Shown here: positions 27,335-35,674 of the stretch, piece after piece
Numbering within the stretch: the stretch's first letter is position 1
Layout of the letters: each line of letters begins with the position of its first letter
Assembly (NCBI RefSeq): GCF_014644455.1
Contig: NZ_BMKS01000001.1
Span: forward strand, 503,409-567,408
Direction: 5' to 3'
Source of the DNA: Caldovatus sediminis
GTDB lineage: Bacteria > Pseudomonadota > Alphaproteobacteria > Acetobacterales > Acetobacteraceae
Length of the DNA stretch: 64,000 bases
Position numbers and translations under genes: made by a program
Notes under the pieces: model-generated
The model's input: the letters and a program-made list of their open reading frames with translations, nothing else
The model's database searches: none
Told to the model about the DNA's origin: nothing

Positions 27335-28183
27335 ATGAAGCTGCTGCGCTACGGCCCGAAGGGGCAGGAGAGGCCGGGGATGCTCGATGCGGGGGGGGCG
27401 ATCCGCGACCTCTCCGGTGTGATCGCGGACCTCCGGGGCGAGGCGCTGTCGCCGGAGGGCCTGGCGCGGCTCGCGGCGCTCGATCCGGCGTCGCTGCCGA
27501 AGGTCGCGGGCCAGCCGCGCCTCGGCCCGCCGGTCGCGGGCATGACGAACTTCGTCTGCATCGGCCTCAACTACGCCGACCACGCGGCGGAGACGGGCGC
27601 GGCGATCCCCAAGGAGCCGATCGTGTTCCTCAAGTCGCTCGGCGCGCTGTGCGGCCCGAACGACGACGTCGTCATCCCGCGCGGCTCGACCAAGACGGAC
27701 TGGGAGGTGGAGCTCGCCATCGTCATCGGCCGGACGGCCCGCTACGTGCCGGAGGCGCAGGCGCTGGACCACGTCGCCGGCTACACGATCTGCAACGACG
27801 TCTCCGAGCGCGAATGGCAGCTCGAGCGCGGGGGGAGCTGGGACAAGGGCAAGGGCTTCGACACCTTCGGCCCGCTCGGCCCGTGGCTGGTGACCAAGGA
27901 CGAGGTGCCGGACCCGCAGGACCTCGCGATGTTCTGCGAGGTGGACGGGCAGCGGATGCAGGACGGCTCGACCCGCACCATGATCTTCGGCGTGGCGAAG
28001 CTCGTCAGCTACGTCAGCCAGTGCATCACGCTGCATCCGGGCGACGTGATCAGCACCGGCACGCCGCCGGGCGTGGGCCTGGGCAAGAAGCCGGCGCCGG
28101 TGTTCCTCAGGCCCGGGCAGACGATGCGGCTCGGCATCGCCGGTCTCGGCGAGCAGGTGCAGCGGGTGGTGGCGGCGGAATGA
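27335..28183 (+). CDS. Fumarylacetoacetate hydrolase-family protein (probable 2,4-diketo-3-deoxy acid hydrolase)
   Basis: 282-residue FAH-fold enzyme of usual length. The metal site is visible: E in W-E-V-E-L-A near 128-131 and the D in the following T-I-C-N-D-V-S near 153, with G-L-N-Y-A-D-H-A near 75 and T-G-T-P-P-G-V-G near 245. Family members cleave C-C bonds of diketo acids. The position right after an SDR and a sugar-acid dehydratase suggests hydrolysis of 2,4-diketo-3-deoxy-fuconate/rhamnonate-type compounds to pyruvate plus lactate or glycolate. Alternatives in the family: ureidoglycolate lyase-like or 2-hydroxyhepta-diene-dioate isomerase. Its stop overlaps the next gene by 4 nt (ATGA). 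Confidence 0.87.
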   Translation: MKLLRYGPKGQERPGMLDAGGAIRDLSGVIADLRGEALSPEGLARLAALDPASLPKVAGQPRLGPPVAGMTNFVCIGLNYADHAAETGAAIPKEPIVFLKSLGALCGPNDDVVIPRGSTKTDWEVELAIVIGRTARYVPEAQALDHVAGYTICNDVSEREWQLERGGSWDKGKGFDTFGPLGPWLVTKDEVPDPQDLAMFCEVDGQRMQDGSTRTMIFGVAKLVSYVSQCITLHPGDVISTGTPPGVGLGKKPAPVFLRPGQTMRLGIAGLGEQVQRVVAAE

Positions 28184-28695
28184 GCGCCGCGCGGAGGACG
28201 ACGGCGGCGCGCGCCGCGCTGGCGGCCCTGGCGGCGGCCGGTCTCCTGGCCGCCGCGGCGCATCCCGCGCTGGCGCAGCAGCGCCGCGCGCAGCAGCCCC
28301 GGCCCGAGCCCCTGGCGGCCGCGGTGGACCGCGAGGTGCGCGGCTGCATCGGCACGGTGCGCGAGGTGCCGCGCTACCTGGAATGCCTGGACCGGCAGAA
28401 CGCGGCGATGGAGCAGCGGATGGGGCAGGCGCTGGAGCGGCTGCAGGCGGCGATGGAGCCGCCCGAGCGCGGCGCCGCCTTCGGCGAGGTGCAGACGGCC
28501 TGGGCCGCGTACCGGCAGCGGCACTGCGACTTCGTCGGCAGCTCCCAGAGCCTCGGCGAGCGGGCCCCGGTCGAGCGCGCGGCCTGCTACCTGCACTTCA
28601 CCGTCGCGCGCATCGAGGAGCTGGAGGCGGCGCTGCAGCCGCCGCCGCAGCAGCAGGCACGGCCGGCGGCGCAGACGCCGCGCGGAGGCCGCTGA
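28180..28695 (+). CDS. Secreted LprI-like (DUF1311) protein
   Basis: 171 residues with a long signal peptide (R-R-T-T start, Ala/Leu-rich core to about residue 33, ending H-P-A-L-A-Q). The mature part carries the LprI N-terminal domain pattern: C-I-G-T...Y-L-E-C-L-D, then W-A-A-Y-R-Q-R-H-C and A-A-C-Y-L-H, with four cysteines likely forming disulfides, and a Pro/Gln-rich tail. Homologues include a lysozyme inhibitor in mycobacteria; many are of unknown function. Start ATG overlaps the FAH stop, so it is expressed with the sugar-acid genes, though no metabolic link is apparent. Confidence 0.78.
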   Translation: MSAARRTTAARAALAALAAAGLLAAAAHPALAQQRRAQQPRPEPLAAAVDREVRGCIGTVREVPRYLECLDRQNAAMEQRMGQALERLQAAMEPPERGAAFGEVQTAWAAYRQRHCDFVGSSQSLGERAPVERAACYLHFTVARIEELEAALQPPPQQQARPAAQTPRGGR

Positions 28696-28785
28696 GCGGC
28701 GTGCCGGGCGCACCGTCGCGCCGTGGTGGGGGAATGCCGAATGGCCCCGGCATGAAGGGGGGCGAGGGAGAGTCCCCGCCCCCGC

Positions 28786-30318
28786 CTACATCGTCGCGCC
28801 GATCGTCCACGGCGCGAACTCCGCGCCGCCGAAGCCCAGCGCCTCGCTCTTCGTCCGCTCGCCGCCCGCGACGCGCAGCATCAGCTCGAAGATCCGCTCG
28901 CCGCACTGCGCCACCGTCTCCTCGCCGGTGAGGATGGTGCCGCAGTTCACGTCCATGTCCTCGCGCATGCGCTCGTAGAGTGGCGTGTTGGTGGCGAGCT
29001 TGATCGAGGGCGCCGGCTTGCAGCCGAACACGCTGCCGCGGCCGGTGGTGAAGCAGACCAGGTTGGCGCCGCCCGCGACCTGCCCCGTCGCCGCCACCGG
29101 GTCGTAGCCCGGCGTGTCCATGAAGACGAAGCCCCTGGCGGTGACCGGCTCGGCGTAGCGGTACACCTCGACCAGGTTGGTCGTGCCCGCCTTCGCCATC
29201 GCGCCGAGCGACTTCTCCAGGATCGTCGTCAGCCCGCCCGCCTTGTTGCCGGGCGAGGGGTTGGCGTCCATCTCCGCCCCCTCGCGCGCCGTGTACTCCT
29301 CCCACCAGCGCATCAGCGCGACGAGCTTCTCGCCGACCTCGCGGCTCACCGCGCGGCGCGTCAGCAGGTGCTCGGCGCCGTAGGTCTCCGGCGTCTCGGA
29401 AAGGATCACCGTGCCGCCGTGCCGCACCAGGAGGTCGCTCGCCGCGCCGAGCGCCGGGTTGGCGGTGATGCCCGAATAGCCGTCCGAGCCGCCGCACTGC
29501 AGCGCGACGGTCAGCTCGCTCGCAGGCACCGTCTCGCGCCGCACGGCGTTCGCCTCGTCGAGCACCTCGCGCACGAAGGCCATGCCGGCCTCGACGGTGG
29601 CGCGCGCGCCGCGCTCCTGGATGTCCATCGTGCGCAGGCGGCCGGCGAGGCGCTGCTCCTCGAGCAGCGGGCCGAGCTGGTTGACCTCGCAGCCGAGGCC
29701 GATCGCGATCACATGGCTGAAGTTCGGGTGCCGCGCGTAGCCCGCCAGCGTGCGGCGGAGCAGCCGCAGCGGCTCGCCCATCGTCATGCCGCAGCCGGTC
29801 TTGTGGGTCAGCGCCACCACGCCGTCCACCTTCGGCCAGGCGGCGAGCGGGTCCTCGCCGGTGATCGGGTTGCGCTCGAACTGCCGCGCGATCAGCTCCG
29901 CGACGTGGGCGGAGCAGTTCACGCTGGTGACGATGCCGATGTAGTTGCGCGTCGCCACGCGCCCGTCGGCGCGGCGGATGCCCTGGAAGGTGGCGGGGAC
30001 GGGCGCGGGCTCGGTCGGGCGCGCGTCCGCGCCGTAGGCGTAGTCCCTGGCGAAGTCGCCCATGCCGCAGTTGTGCGTGTGCACCCAGTCGCCGGGCGCG
30101 ATCGGCCGCGTCGCGAAGCCGATGATCTGGCCGTAGCGGCGGACCGGCTCGCCCTCCGCGTGCGGCCGGAGGGCGACCTTGTGCCCGGGCGGGATGCGCC
30201 GCTCGCCCACGCGCACGCCCGCCGCGACCGGCGTCCCGGGCGGCAGGGCGAGGCGGGCGATCGCCACGCCGTCCTCGGGGTGCAGGCGGATCACGGGCGG
30301 CAGGGCGAGGACATCCAT
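28786..30318 (-). CDS. Altronate/galactarate dehydratase-family protein (UxaA type)
   Basis: 510-residue UxaA family protein. Residues 10-85 form a SAF domain with H-T-H-N-C-G-M at its end; the main domain has N-Y-I-G-I-V-T-S-V-N-C-S near 125, T-H-K-T-G-C-G-M near 178 and Q-C-G-G-S-D-G-Y-S-G near 285. The family dehydrates hexonates such as D-altronate or D-galactarate, usually with iron. Start ATG 30318 preceded by CAGGAG at good spacing. It is convergent with the IlvD/SDR/FAH operon and likely extends the range of sugar acids used. Single gene followed upstream by a 1.3-kb gap. Confidence 0.9.
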   Translation of the reverse strand: MDVLALPPVIRLHPEDGVAIARLALPPGTPVAAGVRVGERRIPPGHKVALRPHAEGEPVRRYGQIIGFATRPIAPGDWVHTHNCGMGDFARDYAYGADARPTEPAPVPATFQGIRRADGRVATRNYIGIVTSVNCSAHVAELIARQFERNPITGEDPLAAWPKVDGVVALTHKTGCGMTMGEPLRLLRRTLAGYARHPNFSHVIAIGLGCEVNQLGPLLEEQRLAGRLRTMDIQERGARATVEAGMAFVREVLDEANAVRRETVPASELTVALQCGGSDGYSGITANPALGAASDLLVRHGGTVILSETPETYGAEHLLTRRAVSREVGEKLVALMRWWEEYTAREGAEMDANPSPGNKAGGLTTILEKSLGAMAKAGTTNLVEVYRYAEPVTARGFVFMDTPGYDPVAATGQVAGGANLVCFTTGRGSVFGCKPAPSIKLATNTPLYERMREDMDVNCGTILTGEETVAQCGERIFELMLRVAGGERTKSEALGFGGAEFAPWTIGATM

Positions 30319-31618
30319 GGCAGACAGACTCCTGGGGGCTGCGGCGGCGGCCGAGGGGCGCCGGCCCATCATAAGCGTGCGGAGACGATCCGGCTTCGTG
30401 GACATCCAGAGGCCGGGGACGGAAGCGTCCGAGAAGACGGAATTCGGAATGCCTGCCCGCCGGGATCCCGGCGCCGGCCGGCGGATCTGGTGCGGTCGTG
30501 GCGGCCCCCGCGGGACCCGGCTCGTGAGTTCGGGCCGGGCGCGCGGCCGATCGCGCGCCGGGCTCGCCAGGCCGAGCGGGAGAAGCCGAGCAGGCTCCGC
30601 CGCACGAACCATCGCCGGCGGCGGGAGCGCGCCATTCCGGCGAAGGCGGTGGCCGTCGGAGGCCCGCCTCGGCCCGCGAGAGACGAGACCGATCCCGGGA
30701 GCGCGCGCGGGCCGGCTGCGGCGGGCTTCCCGTTCCTCGCCGTCGTGCCCGACATCCGGTCACGCCGCCTGTCCTCGACGCCCCCGGCATCGCCACCGCG
30801 ACGAGGGAACCGGCCGACCTGGCCGACGACAACCGACCGCCAGCCACCGGCCGTCCGCCGAAGCGGGGCAGCGCCACCTCCGCCGGGAGACGGGCGGTCG
30901 GGGAGGTCTCAGGGCCGCCCGGCAGCGCGGCGCCCAGCGATCAAGGCGGCGACCGCGGTTCGCCACACTTCTGGCACGGGATCATGCGCCCTGCCGCGTC
31001 GGCCGCACGAACCCGCAACACGCGCTTCACGGGATTGCGGCCGACGATGCGAATCCCCCCAGCGGACGGCTCCCGTCCCGTGGCGCCTCTCAGGGCGCCC
31101 ACGCTCCGGCCCGCGCTGCCGCTCCACGGCGGCGGTCCATGCTCGCCCGCGTGGCCGGCCAGCCGATCAGGGATGGACGCCGCCCGCCTCGCGACGCCGC
31201 CAGGCGGCCCTTGCCCACGCGATCCGCCCGGCAACGGCGGCGATCGCCCCTCCCTCCCGCGCCGGGACCCCCGCCCAACCGCAGATGGCAAGTCCTGCGC
31301 CGATCGTGCGATCCTCGGGGCGGACGGAGCGGCCGGGCGGATGTTGATGCATGTCAGTGCGTGGCGGGTCGGCGCGGTGCAGATCTCGCCCTGGCGAGCG
31401 GTCCGCGCCGCGCAAGACCGCCATGAGGACGCGGCTGCCGCCATGCTCGCGCCGAGGCGGCCGAAGCCCGTGAGGGCATCGGCCGCGGTCGGACCGCGGG
31501 AGGAAGGCGAGGTGGGATGCGGCGACCCGCAGGCCGTCAGGGCGATGGCGCTCGCCGTCGGACGGGCGCGCCGGCCGCGGCAAGTGCGCCCCGGCCGGGG
31601 ATCGCGAGGCCAGCCGGC
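30319..31618. other. 1.3-kb interval without a supportable gene
   Basis: Lies between the divergent UxaA-type gene and nfeD. The open frames here are low-complexity Arg/Pro/Gly/Ala strings without domains, good starts or ribosome-binding sites. A minus-strand frame near 30965-31060 ends with one C-Q-K-C-G pair but nothing else recognisable. Candidate contents are promoters for both genes or decayed sequence; I see no repeat pair, tRNA or terminator. This is unusually long for a window whose other gaps are mostly under 150 nt. Confidence 0.55.
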
Positions 31619-32965
31619 ATGATCCGACGCCCGCGCCTCCTTCGCCTGCTGGCTTCCCTGCTGCTGACCGTCCTCGCCGTTTGGCCCGACGGCGCGGCCG
31701 CGCAGCGTCCCGCGGCCGAGCGGCTGGCCCTGGTGCTGACGGTCGAGGGCGGGATCGGTCCGGGCGTCGCCGGCTACCTGCGCGACGGCCTCGCCCGCGC
31801 CGCGGCACGGAACCTCGCCCTGGTCGTGATCCGCCTCGACACCCCCGGCGGACTCGACGCGTCCACCCGCGAGATCGTTCGGGACATCCTGGCCTCGCCG
31901 GTGCCGGTGGCGGTCTGGGTCGCGCCACGTGGGGCGCGGGCCGCCAGCGCGGGCACCTTCATCCTGTCGGCCGCGCATGTCGCGGCCATGGCGCCGGGGA
32001 CCGCGACCGGCGCCGCCACGCCGGTCCGCCTCGGCGGCGTCGGCGATCCCGGCAAGGAGGACCCGGCCGTGGCCAAGGCGGTGAACGACGCCGTGGCCTA
32101 TGTTCGCGGCCTTGCCGACTATCACGGCCGCAATCCCGACTGGCTGGAGCGGGCGGTGCGCGAGGCGGCGAGCGTGCCGGCGAGCACGGCGCTCGAACTC
32201 GGCGTGGTGGACCTGCTGGCCACCGATCTCGACGAGCTCCTCGCCAAGGCCAACGGGCGCACGGTGCGCATGCCCGACGGGCCCGCGCGGCTCGACACGA
32301 CGGGGCTCGCGGTGGAGCCCTTCGACCCCGGCTGGCGACACCGCCTGCTCGCCCTGATCTCCGATCCCAACATCGCCTTCCTGCTCCTGCTCCTCGGCGT
32401 CTACGGCCTGCTGTTCGAGTTCTCCGCGCCGGGCTTCGGCGTCGGCGGGGTGATCGGGAGCATCTCGCTGATCCTCGCGCTGTTCGCCCTCAACCTGCTG
32501 CCGGTGAACCTGGCGGGCCTCGCCCTGATCGGACTGGGCATCGCCCTGCTGGTCGCCGAGGCCTTCGTGCCCTCCTTCGGCGTGCTCGGCGTAGGGGGGC
32601 TCGCCGCCCTGGTGCTCGGCGCCGCCGTCACCTTCGACATCGGCGTGCCGGGCTTCGAACTCTCCCTCACGGTGGTGGCGGTGGCGGCCGGGCTCGGCGC
32701 GCTGCTGCTGGCCGTGGTGGTGGCGTCGGTCTGGCGCGCGGGGCGGCGGCCGGTGGTCACCGGCGCCCAGGCGATGATCGGCGCCCGCGGCCAGGTGCTC
32801 GAATGGCACGACGGCGAGGGCGTGGTGCGGGTGCACGGCGAACGCTGGATCGCCACCGCGCGCGCCCCGCTGCGGCCCGGCCAGACGGTGCGCGTGCGCG
32901 CTCGCCGCGGCCTCCGGCTCGAGGTCGAGGAGGAGTCCGCCCTGGAGGAAAGGAATTCGCGATGA
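31619..32965 (+). CDS. NfeD-family membrane serine protease (ClpP-like N-terminal domain)
   Basis: 448 residues. A signal/anchor segment at about 10-28, then a ClpP/SppA-like protease domain ([12 protein letters not shown] near 75, catalytic Ser in A-S-A-G-T-F near 113, probable partner Lys in the G-K-E-D-P or V-A-K-A-V segment near 143-150), then four hydrophobic helices (about 245-370) and a C-terminal OB-fold NfeD domain with G-A-R-G-Q-V near 388. This is the long NfeD form that cleaves partner stomatins in characterised archaeal relatives. The next gene is exactly such a stomatin (ATGA overlap). ATG 31619 chosen because the signal peptide begins there; ATG 31517 is also possible. Confidence 0.9.
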   Translation: MIRRPRLLRLLASLLLTVLAVWPDGAAAQRPAAERLALVLTVEGGIGPGVAGYLRDGLARAAARNLALVVIRLDTPGGLDASTREIVRDILASPVPVAVWVAPRGARAASAGTFILSAAHVAAMAPGTATGAATPVRLGGVGDPGKEDPAVAKAVNDAVAYVRGLADYHGRNPDWLERAVREAASVPASTALELGVVDLLATDLDELLAKANGRTVRMPDGPARLDTTGLAVEPFDPGWRHRLLALISDPNIAFLLLLLGVYGLLFEFSAPGFGVGGVIGSISLILALFALNLLPVNLAGLALIGLGIALLVAEAFVPSFGVLGVGGLAALVLGAAVTFDIGVPGFELSLTVVAVAAGLGALLLAVVVASVWRAGRRPVVTGAQAMIGARGQVLEWHDGEGVVRVHGERWIATARAPLRPGQTVRVRARRGLRLEVEEESALEERNSR

Positions 32966-33765
32966 CCATCACGGATGCCCCGATCTACCTGTTCATCCTG
33001 CTCGCCGTGGTGGCGCTGCTGTGGGCATCGGTTCGAGTGCTGCGCGAGTACGAGCGTGGCGTGGTGTTCACGCTCGGCCGCTTCTCCGGCGTCCGCGGGC
33101 CCGGGCTGATCCTGCTCATCCCGCTGGTGCAGCAGATGCAGCGGGTGGACCTGCGCACCGTCGTGATGGACGTGCCGAGCCAGGACGTGATCTCGCGCGA
33201 CAACGTCTCGGTGAAGGTGAACGCGGTCGTGTACTTCCGCGTCGTGGACGCCGACCGGGCGGTGATCGAGATCGAGGACTACATGACCGCGACCAGCCAG
33301 CTCGCGCAGACCACGCTGCGCTCGGTGCTGGGCAAGCACGAGCTCGACGAGATGCTGGCGGAGCGCGACAAGCTGAACCAGGACATCCAGACGATCCTCG
33401 ACAGCCAGACCGACGCCTGGGGCATCAAGGTCGGCAACGTCGAGATCAAGCATGTCGACATCGACGAGAGCATGGTGCGCGCGATCGCGCGCCAGGCCGA
33501 GGCCGAGCGCAACCGCCGGGGCCGCATCATCGACGCCGAGGGCGAGCTTCAGGCCGCCGAGAAGCTGGCCGAGGCGGCGCGCGTCCTGGCCACGGTGCCG
33601 GAGGCGATGCAGCTCCGCTTCCTCTCCACCGTCCAGCTCATCGCCGGCGAGCGGAACTCGACGGTGGTCTTCCCGCTGCCGGTCGAGCTGCTGCGCGGCC
33701 TCGCCGCCCTCGCCCCGGCGGCCGCGCCGCGCGAGGGCGGGGCGGGCCGGCCGGGACCGGCCTGA
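32962..33765 (+). CDS. Stomatin-like SPFH protein (slipin)
   Basis: 267 residues with an N-terminal membrane hairpin/anchor (about 6-27), the SPFH domain with [16 protein letters not shown] near 26-41, [14 protein letters not shown] near 80, [10 protein letters not shown] near 115, and a C-terminal coiled coil rich in A-E-A-E-R. This family forms oligomeric scaffolds in the inner membrane and pairs with NfeD proteases. Translation is coupled to nfeD (ATGA) with a GGAGGAAAGG site upstream. The two are thought to control membrane microdomains or membrane protein quality; specific targets unknown. Confidence 0.93.
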   Translation: MTITDAPIYLFILLAVVALLWASVRVLREYERGVVFTLGRFSGVRGPGLILLIPLVQQMQRVDLRTVVMDVPSQDVISRDNVSVKVNAVVYFRVVDADRAVIEIEDYMTATSQLAQTTLRSVLGKHELDEMLAERDKLNQDIQTILDSQTDAWGIKVGNVEIKHVDIDESMVRAIARQAEAERNRRGRIIDAEGELQAAEKLAEAARVLATVPEAMQLRFLSTVQLIAGERNSTVVFPLPVELLRGLAALAPAAAPREGGAGRPGPA

Positions 33766-34109
33766 TCCGCCCCGCATGCGAGGGGCCGGCGCTGCGCCGC
33801 GGCGGCGCGTGCCGGGCATCGCGCCGGCCGCGCGAGCGTGCGTGCGGACGGTCTTCGGCACCTCGGGGCGCTGCCCTGGCCGCGGCGGATGCGATGGGGG
33901 GCCGCGTCCGTGACGATTTCGCCGCCGCCTTCGACCGCGAGCGCGGCCCCGACCTCCCCCCTGCGGCCGTGCGCGCCACCCGATCGGTGGCCCCAGCCGG
34001 GGGGCGCCTAGAGCCGATCACGGACGGCCGGACACAGCCGGAAGCGCGAATCCGCTCGACCAACAACGAGCGGGAGCCGTTGCAGCGGCACGGCCGAGCG
34101 AAAACGGCT
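33766..34109. repeat. Geneless 344-nt spacer with an inverted repeat pair
   Basis: No gene seen. Inverted 8-nt arms tagagccg (34009-34016) and cggctcta (34105-34112) bound a 104-nt segment that includes the stop codon of the hemerythrin remnant. The inner part contains gagcggga and cgaaaacgg patches less GC-rich than the surroundings. It may be a small dispersed intergenic repeat or the edge of an old insertion; only one copy is evident in the window. Confidence 0.35.
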
Positions 34110-34570
34110 CTAAGCCGGTGTCCGCGCCGCGGTCCGTTGGCCGGGCCGGAGTTGCTCGCCGAGCAGGATCGCCGGAGGGTAGAGCACCTCCTCCTCGATC
34201 CGGGCGTGCTGCTTCAGCGCCTCGGCGAAGCGGACGGGATCCGCCCGCCCTTCGGCCCGGGCCGCGGCCGCCAGGGTGACGAGCGCGGCGACGATTCGGC
34301 CGTGCTCGGCCAGCATCTTCGGCAGTTCGGCCTGCAGCCGCTCGGCCATCCGTACGGCTGCCTCGGCGGCGGGTGGCAGCGCTTCGCCGCGCGCGGCCGG
34401 TGCCAGCAGCCCGAGCGGCGGCAGAGCGAACGCCTCCTCCTTCACGAAGTGCGGATGCAGCAGCCGCGCCACCTCGCGCGCGGCCTCGCCGATGCAGCCG
34501 CCGGCGCGGCTGGCGCGCACCAGCTCCTCGTGCAGCGCGTCATGCTCCGCCTTGAGCGGCTGAGGGGGCG
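34110..34570 (-). pseudogene. 5'-truncated hemerythrin-domain gene
   Basis: The minus-strand frame ending at 34110 encodes a hemerythrin-like four-helix protein: K-A-E-H-D-A-L-H-E-E near its start (34530-34560), L-L-H-P-H-F-V-K-E-E about 30 residues later, a M-L-A-E-H-G-R-I helix, and Q-H-A-R-I-E-E-E-V-L-Y-P at the end. These supply the His/Glu ligands of a di-iron site, normally for O2/NO sensing or binding. Homology stops at about 34570, and no ATG, GTG or TTG lies between there and the first helix. Upstream the frame runs antisense through a histidine kinase fragment. So the gene has lost its start by rearrangement, unless CTG or a fusion start is used. Confidence 0.7.
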
Positions 34571-34970
34571 GGGCGAGGCGGAGGCCGACGCGCAGGACCT
34601 CGCCGAGATCCTCGGCAACCTCGCCGAGAACGCGGCGCAGTGGGCGCGGAGCCGGGTCCGCGTCGCCGCGCGGCGGGGCGAGGAGGCGGCGGATGCCGGC
34701 TTGGTCGCGCTCGCGGTCGAGGACGACGGGCCGGGCATCCCGCAGGAGGCGGCGGAGACCGCGCTCTCCCGGGGCGGCCGGCTCGACGCCACGAAGCCGG
34801 GCACCGGGCTCGGCCTCGCCATCGTCGCCGACCTCGCGGAGGCCTATGGCGGCTCGCTCGCCCTCCGCCGGTCCCGGCATCTCGGCGGCCTCTGCGCTGA
34901 GGTTCGGCTCCCGGCCCGCGCGGGGGCGGGCGGCGCGGCGGGGCAACCGTCGCCGGCATCCCCGCCGTAG
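34542..34970 (+). pseudogene. Histidine kinase C-terminal fragment (HATPase domain only)
   Basis: A plus-strand frame of about 142 codons carries only the ATPase half of a sensor kinase: N box I-L-G-N-L-A-E-N-A near residue 24, D-D-G-P-G-I-P, and G-T-G-L-G-L-A-I-V followed by a PhoQ-like Y-G-G-S-L. The sensor, HAMP and HisKA parts are absent. The first 8-10 codons are antisense to the hemerythrin remnant. An in-frame ATG exists at 34542 but without a clear ribosome-binding site. Most simply a deletion or inversion scar joined two genes head to head near 34560-34590. Confidence 0.72.
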
Positions 34971-35467
34971 CGCGCCCACCGCGCCCGCTTCCAGCCGATG
35001 GTCATGGCGCCGACGAGGTTCCCGCCTTGCGCGAGGCCGGCGAGGAACACGCCGGCAACCTGCGAGATGAGATGATGGGCGCCGACGTCGCGTTGGCGAG
35101 CGCCTCATGCGGACCCCGCTCCCCTGCCGCGCCCCGGAAGCAGTCGTCGTCAGCAGGAAGCCGACCGCCGCCGCGGCGGCCAAGCGCGCGGCCGGATCGC
35201 ATCGCGCGGATGGCGCGCGTGCGGCGCCGCGCTCCCGGCGGGCAGCGAGGTTGCCGCCGTCGCAGTGTCCGGCCTGCCGGTCGGCAGTCGGTCCCCCATC
35301 ATCGTCCACCTCGCCACCGTCCACGCGCCCGGGTCGCCCGGATTCCGCCGGGCCCCAAGTCTCTGATGCACCGCGCCGCGGTCGGCGCGACGGTCACGAG
35401 GATGGTTGGCGTGGCGATGCCGTCGAGGCGGGATGGCACGCGTTCGGCGCCGCATTCCGCAGGTTGC

Positions 35468-35556
35468 TTCTCAATACTCGCTCGCAAAATTTTATAAATC
35501 CCCAGTCGACTTATCTTGATATCGGAATAATACCTATCGCGGGAAAGTGATATTCC
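35468..35556. promoter_or_regulatory. AT-rich island, probable promoter zone of the ELM1-type gene
   Basis: About 90 nt that are mostly A+T in an otherwise extremely GC-rich region, including a run of caaaattttataaatc and ggaataatacc. A TAATAC (35528-35533) could be a -10 with a weak TCGACT -35 sixteen nt upstream. It lies about 120-200 nt upstream of the GTG at 35675. It could be a promoter, an H-NS-like/nucleoid-protein target, or an insertion boundary. Confidence 0.4.
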
Positions 35557-35599
35557 GGCCTGGATTCCAGAAGCGCATAGGATGTTTCGCAGGGCGAGT

Positions 35600-35624
35600 T
35601 GGACGATATTGTTCAGATCGTCCA
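35600..35624. promoter_or_regulatory. Inverted repeat in the leader of the ELM1-type gene
   Basis: Arms tggacgat and atcgtcca, exactly complementary over 8 nt, separated by attgttcag, 51 nt before the start codon. Could be an operator or an RNA hairpin in the leader. It follows the AT-rich block directly. Confidence 0.45.
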
Positions 35625-35674
35625 GGAGGACGGCCGAACCCCGCGCCTGGCCGCAGCGGCACGAGGAGATCGTC

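Larger units (their letters stand above)
34971..35674. other. Degraded interval after the kinase fragment
   Basis: About 700 nt with no intact gene. On the minus strand, around 35075-34985, one frame reads a hydrophobic membrane-like stretch (V-A-G-V-F-L-A-G-L-A-Q-G-G-N-L-V-G-A-M) that is bounded upstream by a TGA at about 35110 and runs out into Ala/Pro/Arg noise, while another frame upstream holds a signal-peptide-like Ala/Leu/Thr run. This looks like a frameshifted remnant of a membrane protein gene, family not identified. The interval ends in the AT-rich block before the ELM1-type gene. Confidence 0.5.

Noticed and set aside
30984-31622. A 212-codon plus-strand frame before nfeD
   Set aside because: No ribosome-binding site, no family, low-complexity composition. 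Kept as geneless.
34110-35324. A continuous minus-strand frame of 404 codons ending in a hemerythrin domain
   Set aside because: Only the last 150 residues are hemerythrin. The upstream 250 are Arg/Pro-rich, antisense to the kinase ATPase motifs, and lack domains, so a genuine fusion is unlikely.
35107-35550. A 147-codon plus-strand frame running into the AT-rich island
   Set aside because: Ser/Arg/Pro-rich with no ribosome-binding site and no family; the last part is simply AT-rich DNA.
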